Positions 55,701 through 64,000 of a stretch of 64,000 bases of DNA are shown in pieces. The DNA lies in NCBI GenBank assembly GCA_964016985.1, contig OZ024829.1:73104110-73168109 (forward strand), read 5' to 3'. The position numbers and the translations under genes were made by a program. This DNA comes from Anodontia alba (lineage: Eukaryota > Mollusca > Bivalvia > Lucinida > Lucinidae). Below the pieces are notes generated by a model, which had not been told where the DNA came from, ran no database searches, and saw only the letters and a program-made list of their open reading frames with translations. Every line of letters begins with the position of its first letter. The stretch's first letter is position 1.

Positions 55701-57997
55701 CTTGGGAGACAAAAAAGATTTGTATGAATTTGAATAAGAATACAGGACGAAAAACAGTAGAAACACAATTGAACTTTTTTTTTCGTAGCTACTTGATATT
55801 TCTGTCACTGTCGATATAATTTCCTTTGAACTGTCTCTGGTTTCTCCAATTATGGACTTCTTTTGTGGCTTCAAAGATCAATTCAAGTTGAATTACAAAC
55901 TAGATGGACAAAGTACCATAGTAATTCATGCATTTGAACACTCAAATATGGACTGGACAAAAACGTATTTTAACCTGACTGTAGAATAATATTTGTATCA
56001 CTAGAAGTCTTACGGTATAAAAGGCAAGAACAAATAAAATAGAATTAATACAACAATAAACCATCCATGTTTTCTATTTGACATCGTATAGATAAATGTC
56101 CTCATTTTATGCTAACCTGAAGCACGCATCACATATCACAAATTTACGAAAATAGTTACGACTAGACATACGACTGAAGCAAACTTAGAAACATATTTTT
56201 ATAAAAGCAGGAAGACCAATAACGTGTCACACACTTTAATCCCAGTCCCAGTCTGACAACAACTCATATCTTTTGTCTTAAAACTGCAAACGTAAAACTG
56301 GAAAGAACGTCCCACAATAACGTTAAAAGTCAGGTCAGGTCAGGTTAACTGCAACCAAATTCTATCCCGTTTAACAATACAGCAAAACAACATTATTCCA
56401 GATTTATTCAATTACACTCAGTGTGTAGTTCAAACTATATCGTATGCGTAATTACCTTCGTGTCAACACAAATGACAACACTGATATCTCTTAACTAATA
56501 TGCCCATCTTTCCTCCTAGTGACAAACTATCGACATAATGGTCAAGATAGAAAAGACAAAAAAACTAATAATACAAAATCGTTTAGAAATCTGAGGTAAA
56601 CAGTTCTTTCCTGGAAAGAGTTTTAAAATTTAAAAGTAATAATGGAATATAATTGGACTAAAAAGATAGGTTTTGTTTTGTTACTTACGTTACCTCTTGC
56701 GGAAGATGTTCTGTTAGAATAAAACATAGTTTTAAATGACAGGTCCTGTATAATCTCAAGTAATGTTGGAGAATATATTGCTTTCATTGTTTAGTGAGAG
56801 GAAAAAGACTGTCAGTGTATGTATTCGACTCGTTTTGAATGTCTGTAAAATTTAAATAGGATACTTTAATACATTGTATGTGGCAACGTGGGCAACAGAA
56901 AATGTCTTTTGAGTGTTAGAGAAATATATATGCAACTGTCTTTCTTCGAATGTAGAACAAAACGCTATTTGACATAGACCATTCCTCAGATGGAATCAGT
57001 TAAGCTAAATATCAGTTTAATGTGTTGTTATTGATTTTGTTACGTATGTATCATCAGTTAAAACCATATATATTTTAATAAACAACATAATATTGCGATC
57101 TGCAGATCATGAAAAATCTCTGTTAGGCAAAAAAAAAATAAATAATCAGCCGTTCATGCCTTTTAGCTATTGATAATTTCACTTTTATTCTCTTATTCTC
57201 ATTTTAAGCTGTGCGGAGACGAGTTATCCGCCCCATCCCCTCATTTTATGTATGATATTATTAACACGCTAGAAATAATTGAACAGAAGTGTTAAGCTTC
57301 AGTTTGATTCTTTTGACGGACAGAATCAAGTTTGTCTCACGATTTATGGTCTAACTGGAATGAATTAGATAGTCATAGATTAGTACGATAATACAAATGA
57401 GCATACTGACAGATATTTATACACAGGGTGGGCGCCTTTGATACGTAATATCTGAGTAAGTATACTACATAGAGACATGACACTTACATTTTTGAAAAGC
57501 TTATGAATAGTACTCGTAGGAAATTGAGGTAATGGAGCAAATAATACAAAGAGAAGCTTTCTAATTAAACGACGAAGGTGCACATTGCTGGTTTTATCGG
57601 GTCATTGTACGTTACATCACGTAGGTAACACCAGACGACGTATAACAAATTGTTCAAAGTATGTACCTGTAGCATGTTGATTGTACATTCATAAAACGTG
57701 GTATTTCGTAGAATTGAAAAGGATTTATTATGTTCATATTTTATTTAAATACCTACATCTTCAATCTCAGGCTACCAGGGTACAGAATTATCTCCCCATT
57801 TTACAATATGACGCTACCACTTGCGGACGCGACAACACCCGGCAGACGATAGTAGAGATGTTAAACTTCAATTTGATACTAAAATTATCTTTTCGAACGA
57901 TGGGGGGATTTTTCGTCTCAAAAATAGGACTCCGCGACTGGACTATTACAGACAAAATTATACGTACGCACATGTACTGGTTAACTGCTTAGAGGAC
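52766..57997. mobile_element. 5.2-kb segment with ~300-bp inverted ends
   Basis: The left arm (52766-53072) and right arm (57673-57997) are imperfect reverse complements. Paired landmarks include GTTGTCGCGTCCG with CGGACGCGACAAC, AAAATGGGGAGATAACTC with TTATCTCCCCATTTTA, TCGTTCGAAAGGATAATTTT with AAAATTATCTTTTCGAACGA, and GGGCAGTTGCCAGT with ACTGGTTAACTGC. The interior (about 4.6 kb) is AT-rich, with no recognised transposase or other gene. It contains a 76-bp RT-tail scrap at 55270 and a poly(A)-rich tract at 55641-55675. It could be a large non-autonomous DNA element or two inverted copies of one smaller repeat. Confidence 0.65.
55270..55345 (+). pseudogene. RT element 3'-tail scrap
   Basis: CTCTTGGTGTCTGGGAAGGG, GCTGCGGTTTGTGATTGTGG, and CACTCCCTGGATTTTTCTC are all nearly identical to the distal end of the RT tails at 22680 and 58619. 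It is a severely 5'-truncated insertion. Confidence 0.8.
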
Positions 57998-58289
57998 TAC
58001 GCCTGTCAAGGAAAAGTGTAAGTAGGTTAACAAACCAGCTGAACATGACAACAGTTTTGGCCAAAAACTAAAGCTCATACTCAAGGTAGGTACGACTGGA
58101 ATACTGGGGCTGTGGGGTTAAGTTTATTAGAGGAATGCTCCTTTGCATTGCTGACAAATATGGCCCTTGACTAAATAACTTCAGTACCTTTGGTCTGATT
58201 TTTTATGAAATTTATATTACACTTAGTCTATCTTGCAAAGCAGGTTGACAGAAAAATGGGAGCTGTTGGTGGTCCTCCTTCCAACATAT
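57998..58289. repeat. Degenerate repeat block
   Basis: Contains GGGGCTGTGGGGTTAAGTTT, ATTAGAGGAATGCTCCTTTG and CTTGCAAAGCAGGTTGACAG, diverged relatives of the repeat at 51516-52560. Confidence 0.5.
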
Positions 58290-58690
58290 ATTGTTTATTT
58301 GACTCAATGATGGCCTCATCGTAAAACTTAAACCAGTGGGTTGGGGCTTGATGATTTGTCTTTGGCTTGGCCCGCCGTGGTTCAACTATTGGTTTTCATT
58401 TACTCTGTCTCACAGTAGAATTAGCCATGAGTACTCGTCTTTGTTATCATAGGGATGAATTTGATTTTAATGTTTTCACTTTGATGAATTGACTTAGTTG
58501 GGAGCCTTTATGCGAACCGATTTTTTATGTTTTTCTGTATTAAGAGTTACATCGGGACCCGCTATTTGTACGTTTGTTTGATTTGCGCTTGTTTAGTTTT
58601 GTCTGTTTTCTCTTCCTCTTGGTGTCTGGGAAGGGCTGCGGTTTGTGATTACGGCATTATTTGGACTTTTCTCTTACTCCTTTTTTTACG
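58290..58690 (+). pseudogene. RT element 3' tail with internal deletion
   Basis: Begins in CCTCATCGTAAAACTTAAAC and AACCAGTGGGTTGGGGCTTG. It continues through GGCTTGGCCCGCCGTGGTTC and AGTTGGGAGCCTTTATGCGA to ACATCGGGACCCGC, then jumps to the distal part (TTTGTACGTTTGTTTGATTT to GGACTTTTCTCTTACTCC). Relative to 40107-40760 about 190 bp are missing in the middle. No RT domain. Confidence 0.82.
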
Positions 58691-58699
58691 TTTGTGTAG

Positions 58700-58960
58700 A
58701 AGTATCCAGAGTAATTTACCCCTAATTCACCTTTCTTTAGCTGTCAGTGCTTGAGGTCTTTGCCAAGCGCCCTCGTCCTTGATCCATCACAATACATGAA
58801 ATATTCTTAAACATGTATTCCATTAAACGTTAGGTTTTATAAATAGCTTATGTACATTTGAGTTGACCCATCCAGGGTAAGTTATCCCCACTCACTTTTC
58901 TGTAGCCATAGCTGTCAGTGCCCTCATCCTTGATTCCTCACAGTGTTTTAATATTTACTT
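58700..58960. repeat. Direct duplication, ~90 bp
   Basis: Blocks at about 58705 and 58873 share AGCTGTCAGTGC, CCCTCRTCCTTGATYC and TCACA. No coding signal. Confidence 0.6.
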
Positions 58961-59109
58961 GTTTTTATTTCTACTATTTTTCACTGATTGAGTAAAGGAG
59001 CCTCATAACAAGCCAAACATGTTGCTTTAATAGTTTTATAACATTTGAACAAGGTGAAAATTAGGCGCCAGAATAATACGATTTCATTCCCCTCTCCCCC
59101 TCCCCCGTC

Positions 59110-59275
59110 CCCCCGTCCCCCTCAAGTAGTCTTTACTAGTGATCGTTCTAAAGCCGTGGTTCTAGTAAGATTTGTATTTTATGGTGCCTTGTGGTTGCTC
59201 ACTGCAGAGCTTTTTTTCAAATTTAGTCCTCTTAAATGTCTTATTGGGTTTGCTTGGTTCTATCTGGCTCTTTGA
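59110..59275 (+). pseudogene. RT-tail hydrophobic-frame relic
   Basis: GATCGTTCTAAAGCCGTGGT and GGTGCCTTGTGG align with the region before and inside the hydrophobic frame at 40400-40330. The translation TSDRSKAVVLVRFVFYGALW parallels STDRSKAVVPMLVLLFVALW there. It is preceded by a C-rich CCCCCTCCCCC run. Confidence 0.55.
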
Positions 59276-59347
59276 CGATCTCATAGGCAAAGGGAGCTAG
59301 TTGATTTGCTTTGTTTGTAATGTGTGTGGTGTCCGTCGTAGTTTGTT

Positions 59348-59349
<2 letters not shown>

Positions 59350-59411
<62 letters not shown>
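59350..59411. repeat. (CT)n microsatellite
   Basis: An uninterrupted CT run of about 60 bp. The REREREK-like frames across it are artefacts. Confidence 0.97.
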
Positions 59412-59414
<3 letters not shown>

Positions 59415-60284
59415 ATATTTAGGCTTCTCTGATTGTAGCACTTCTTTGACATCTTTATTTTTTGTACCAGATATTTAACAATTCTCATCTAAATTGCTTT
59501 TACCTGACTTTTGTATCACAGCTCTTAATCGTTAACAGATTACTATTGTTGGTGACCACGTGTTTCTTCTTCTGCTGCTGCAGTTAGTTTGGTGACAGTG
59601 TTTTACAGATCAGTTTTTTCACCCTGGGGTATTTGTTATTCCGTAGGCGGGGTTCAGCTTTACTCCTTTTTCTTCGTTGCTATCTAAGTAATTTTGTCCG
59701 GAGTTAGTTACTTCAGTTGTGAGTCAATAACACGCGTAATAAGACATTTTATATTTCAGCACAATATGCTGCTTATTTGTTTAAAATCGTTAAAACCAGG
59801 TAGTTACTGTTGAACACAGATAATATTTCCTTGAAAACAAAAAGGCTTGGCAAGATTAGAATCATTTAAAAGCAACAACAAACGAGAAAATTGCAGTAGG
59901 TGGTATCGCGTACGTATTGAATTTGTAGTAAGGCGGATAGGAGAAAAAGAAACAAAACGGAAACCGTCAAAGGTGTTTATCGAATTACCTAAAGTTAAAA
60001 CAGACGAAAAGTAACTGCATATAGAAATCTGCATACGTTAACATCGATATGTAATGTAATTACGTAGATTGTTTTCTAAATAAAGAAACAATACGAAATA
60101 TATTTCGCAGAATGTGTTCAAAAAAGTAAGTGTACTTGTTTTAGTCATTTTGTAAAATAACTTAATAGAAACAAGAGAATATTATTAGCTAGAAAGGCAA
60201 AGCGAACCGGCAATTTTCAATTTGTAATGTAGTTCCAAAGGATCCCTGCTAAATTAAAATGAACAACGCACATTTTGAATACTA
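59412..60284. other. Non-coding intron sequence
   Basis: No gene or dispersed repeat recognised. Confidence 0.5.
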
Positions 60285-61380
60285 TTCGGGTAAGTGAACT
60301 TCCTATTTGCCCATCGTCCGTCTGTCAGTCCGTCCGTTCACACCTTTGAACGACTTCTTCTCCGAAATCCCTGGGCAAATTTTCTTCATGTGGAGCTGTC
60401 TGTTAAGAGGGGGTTGAAAATTTTTACAAGTGATCACAGTCCGTTAATTAAGTTGGCTGACACGCTCATATATGGTTAAAAACATTTAAAAATCTTCTCC
60501 AGAATCAAGAAGGCTTTGGGGCTCAATCTTGGTATATAGCATGAGGAACTAACGGCCTACTAAGTTTATCAAAATGATGATCGTAGGTTATCCTTTGACA
60601 TTTTTTATGGCAAGATCAAATTTGCATCTCCATACATTTGTATGGGAAAATGTTGAAAAAATCATTTTTCAAAACGTTTTGAAGTGTAATGACTGAAACT
60701 TACCATGTATAATTAGAGTAGTAAAACTTTTAGTTGCAATCAAAATGTTGTCCCCGGGGGTTATCTGCCCTTGCCCCTGGGCTAAATACATGTATAAAAT
60801 TGTGTAATCTTTAAACGTCTTATTCTCTGAACCAGCTCGACCAATTTTACCAGATTTCACATGGGACCTTATGTCAAAGGGGTATTTGCAATTTGTTCAA
60901 AGATTCCGCACAGCTGGTCAAGATAGCCGCCATGCCCATATATGGTAAAAATCTTATTCTCCAGAACCAAGAAAGTTTTGAGGCTGAATCTTGGTATATA
61001 TAGCAATGGGGACTCGAGATCTACCAAGTTGTTCAAATGATTATCCATGGGTGATATTTTAACAGCTCGGTCAAATGTGTGTCCCTGTACATGTGTATGG
61101 AGAAAGATTGAAAATACATTTTCTCCATCTGTATTAAGGACAAATGGTTGAAACTTGTATAATGTATAATCGGAGTAGTAAATCATTTTAGTTACAGTAA
61201 AAAATGTTCACCAGGGGTTATCTGCCTTTGCCTCTGGGCTATATACATTACAACACTGTCAAATTTATGTCCTACATGCTGTGGCAATACTGGAAGAGTG
61301 GAAGAGTGATGCATGGCATCTCCAGATATGTAATGGCTGTTTACTCAGGTGAGCAAATCGTGTCCAATGTGCCTCTTGTT
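60285..61380 (+). mobile_element. Second hairpin-family element with ~460-bp duplication
   Basis: The start is near a CGTCCGTCTGTCAGTCCGTC stretch (60318). Two copies of a ~460-bp block follow, marked by AATCTTGGTATATA at 60526 and 60986 and by GGGTTATCTGCC...GGGCTA at about 60758 and 61215. The 3' end, ACTCAGGTGAGC (61347) to TGCCTCTTGTTT (61380), matches the 3' end of the element at 49099. A full 5' hairpin was not seen. It stops 43 bp before the next exon. Confidence 0.7.
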
Positions 61381-61423
61381 TGGATTTCTCATTCATAGTA
61401 GAATATATCTTTACGCCTTGTAG

Positions 61424-61571
61424 CTACAGCAAAGTGCTGGAACAGAAAGAGGAGCTAGAGCAGAAACATCTTCATGTTATACAGATTCTGGAGAGTGAGC
61501 GACAGGCTAAGTGGCACTATGTACAACAAACGGAAGAACTCGTAACACAAGTGAAGAATTTAAAGGCTGAG
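61424..61571 (+). CDS. Internal exon: start of a coiled coil after the PH domain
   Basis: One base plus 49 codons. The product begins YSKVLEQKEELEQKHLHVIQ, then ILESERQAKWHYVQQTEELV and TQVKNLKAE, with heptad-like spacing of L, I and V typical of a coiled coil. Acceptor TTGTAG precedes it and donor GTAATG follows it. The first base completes the AG carried from 39731, giving RRA-S-YSKV. PH domain followed at once by a coiled coil fits several cytoskeletal or trafficking adaptors; I cannot assign one. The exon ends in phase 0. The polypyrimidine tract is short, because a repeat ends just upstream. Confidence 0.83.
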
Positions 61572-63524
61572 GTAATGCACCATTTTATTGACAGTGACCT
61601 TTTAATCAATTAATGAGATTCGAAACAGGGGATGCAATTTGATCGTCTTTGTATGACGAATTGCAGTTTATAATTGTCATTTAATGTCATTCTGTCAAGT
61701 TTGTCCAGAGTCATGGGAAGGCTGCGATCCGTTATAGTAGATGTCCTGAGCATACATGAATAAACGTTTTGAAATAGACATAATGTACCAAAACTACCTA
61801 AAATTAAGAAATAAATTATATGTTCCGGATGTACATTAAATGACGACATCTATTGAAACAAAGAAATGGTGAAGGAAAAACATGCATTGGATTGATTTAT
61901 AGATGAATGTTTTGAAACCAGCCTAGTGGACTATACCTACCAACAGTTACAACAAATTAAGACCTCTTATCGATTTTACCCAAACAGCTTAAACTATTTC
62001 AATGGCCAAAAACTAAAGGTATGCACTTCTATATAGCATATTTTGGAATTTAGCAAAATATTTCGAAACTGTGTGTATGTTTAGAAACTAAAGATGTCCC
62101 TCAAAATCGTCAAACGGACACTAACTATCGAGCCTAAAACAAAGTAATTTGAAAAAAAAACTATGATCAAACGTACGAGACCTGCACATTTTGAAAGTCA
62201 ATTACAGCACATAAAATGCCAATTTTCAGCATGATAGAAAGTATGGGTATGATTAAACAAATTAAGTAGGTTCTGATGACATTTGATGGTGAACTTTGGA
62301 AAGTGAAACATCACATTTGAAGTTCCTTCTGCGAGCGTTGTAGAAATGATACCGCTAAAACAAAACGATCCTTGCACTCTATAATACCAGTTAGCTGCTT
62401 TATTTATGCATTAAATGTCCCATACGGTGAGGATTTGCGGATGGCACTGTAAAAATATCAACAACTGAATTACAAAAATCGGAATACAAATACCATGTCT
62501 TCTTTTCATTTCGTAATTAAAATGCTTCGAAACGAATTTTATTCTTCATGAAAATACATATGTTTGTAGGACCCTCAGATGTTCCAAAGAACGTTTGATC
62601 AACTTGAATTTACTTCGTGTCATTATGTTTAGTGTTTCCGTTTTCACTATATAGGGTTTCACAATTCATACAAATTACCTCAAATTCTTAATTTAAAGAC
62701 TTTCTAGTCACCATTTTGAAATGTTTGCCTCAACAAGAGAGATAATAATCGTATGAAATAGGCGTGACGATGACTCACTGTAGTCCCGGAATTCAGTCTC
62801 TAATATCGATTTTCGGATATGCGGCTTAGGGATGAGGTATTAAATATGAATTTCAATGAAAGCCCAGTTTAGAGTTCAAGTTCTGGTTTGAGTAAAGGAT
62901 TGGGTCATGTGAGGGCACGCTTAAGATGACCGAGTACACATAGTCAAACTTAATTGAAAAAACATTTTTTTTTTTTTAAGTTTGTTCTTTCAGTTTTTCT
63001 AATATGTTCAAATATATAACGTTTCAAATGAGAAAACATGAAACGTAACTGCTAAACGAAATATGGTCTCACACACATACATATATGTACAAAAGTATAT
63101 ACATACGGAAAAAGGACACTCGGAAATCCATATGGAAAGCAGTACACTCCAACAATAGCGTGTGGCGCGATATTGACATCTAGAGATTCTAATCTGGATA
63201 CTGAGATGCATAAACATGTATATCCTAAGAGCCCTAAAACGGAGCCCCTTGCCTATATTATCAACTGCTGGTATAAGATTTTGTTAAGAGTCTATTATTT
63301 GCTGGTTTCACTCCTCTTAGTTTTATATACAATGTTACTAAGAAGTATGCTTAATTACTTTGACTAAGTTTGCAGAGACTCCAGAATCTCGTTTTGAACA
63401 GTCATTAGCGGAATGTTCATGAAATGTTGCAAGTCTGAATACAGTTTCAAAGAATATAATTATCAAAACACTAATCTGGGGAATATCAGTCTGGAAAAAT
63501 AGCAAGTGAGGTTCCTTTCATTTT
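61572..63524. other. Downstream intron or flank
   Basis: AT-rich. I recognised no further exon of the PH/coiled-coil gene, no repeat and no RNA gene. A T run lies at 62966-62978. Confidence 0.5.
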
Positions 63525-64000
63525 AGCTCATCTGAGCAAATGCTCAGGGTGAGCTATTGTGATCACCCTCTGTCAATCGTGCGTTGTCCGTCGTCAACAA
63601 TTAGTTTGTTAATAATCTAGAGGTCACAGTTTTGACCCAAGCCTGATTAAACTTGCTCAGAATGTTTGCCCTTATAAAATCTAGGATAAGTTTGAAACTG
63701 GGTCACTTTGGGTACCTAATTGACTGCGATCGTTTTAAACAGTATTATATTTGAGTACATCGTTACAGAGGAATACAAAATACATGTCATATATACCATA
63801 TATGATATATATACAAAAAAGGATCCAGAAGAAAGTCAACTGACTTATTTTAATCTGTATTATTGTGTTTAGAGGCCATAAAACCATCATCGTATGGGGT
63901 TCTGTTTGGTTCTTAAATTTCCAAATTTGGAAGAAAAAGAACACTACACTACTAAGAACTTTTGAAAGCTCTGTTAGAACATTTTTTCAACTCCAGAATC
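63525..64000 (+). mobile_element. Third hairpin-family element, cut by the window edge
   Basis: It starts with the hairpin AGCTCATCTGAGC-AAAT-GCTCAGGGTGAGCT (63525-63555), followed by GTGCGTTGTCCGTCGTCAAC. This is the same opening as at 49099. The next sequence (GAGGTCACAGTTTTGACCCA, AACTTGCTCAGAATGTTTG) differs from the 145-bp array, so only the ends are shared. It continues to at least about 63735; the right boundary was not seen. Confidence 0.7.

Larger units (their letters stand above)
39732..61423 (+). other. ~21.7-kb intron of the PH/coiled-coil gene
   Basis: Bounded by donor GTATGT at 39732 and the acceptor TTGTAG ending at 61423. Phase is conserved across the junction (RRA-S-YSK). 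Almost all of the content is mobile or repetitive and is listed separately. I recognised no additional exon of the host gene inside it, but a small one could be missed. Confidence 0.7.

Noticed and set aside
59241..59488. Frames reading RERERE
   Set aside because: Translation of the (CT)n microsatellite.

Overview
This window is AT-rich, intron-rich animal DNA, most probably from a marine bivalve mollusc. The reasons are the kinds of repeats it carries: interspersed elements that open with an AGCTCACC...GGTGAGCT hairpin and a CGTCCGTC-rich stretch, a reverse-transcriptase family and a CXC-protein family that I associate with bivalve genomes, and full-length mariner and pogo relics. The species assignment is inference from family resemblance, not from a marker gene. 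Nothing bacterial is present: there are no operons and no ribosome binding sites, and almost every open frame is short or lies inside a repeat.

Only one conserved host gene is supported. Two plus-strand exons, 39625-39731 (end of a PH domain) and 61424-61571 (start of a coiled coil), have canonical splice sites and compatible phase. They define a gene with a roughly 21.7 kb intron. Most of the second half of the window is therefore intron; the first half is either an upstream intron or intergenic. The N-terminal part of the PH domain and the gene's 3' end were not found.

Layout. 1-1975: a 54-bp satellite carrying an embedded reverse-transcriptase scrap. 2316-3053: a reverse-transcriptase (RT) tail. 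3726-4690: a ~127-bp repeat. 4722-7240: a long decayed RT gene hit by a palindromic MITE. 9190-9666: an isolated minus-strand frame. 11095-11790: a hairpin/direct-repeat element. 18150-22449: a decayed minus-strand gene of an invertebrate multicopy family ending in a cysteine-rich CXC segment, itself interrupted. 27071-32511: a cluster of small elements around a decayed Penelope-like element. 33928-34918: a mariner-type non-autonomous element. 38115-39462: a fold-back element with ~500-bp arms lying directly upstream of the PH exon. 39732-61423: the intron, holding an RT tail, two palindromic MITEs, a complete mariner, a pogo-type transposase gene with two insertions, a 14-unit tandem-repeat element rich in YY1-like palindromes, a 5.2-kb segment with ~300-bp inverted ends, and a second element of the hairpin family ending 43 bp before the next exon. 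63525-64000: a third such element runs off the window.

Three families tie the window together. (1) The RT family recurs as one long copy and at least seven 3' fragments. (2) A ~280-bp MITE with a ~90-nt near-perfect palindrome occurs three times, and a fourth palindrome elsewhere differs by compensating changes. (3) A ~246-bp unit bounded by ~45-bp direct repeats and holding a conserved GACTC stem-loop is found inside the CXC gene and twice inside the pogo gene, and it also hosts the mariner. I did not recognise families 2 and 3; they are the best candidates for something undescribed.
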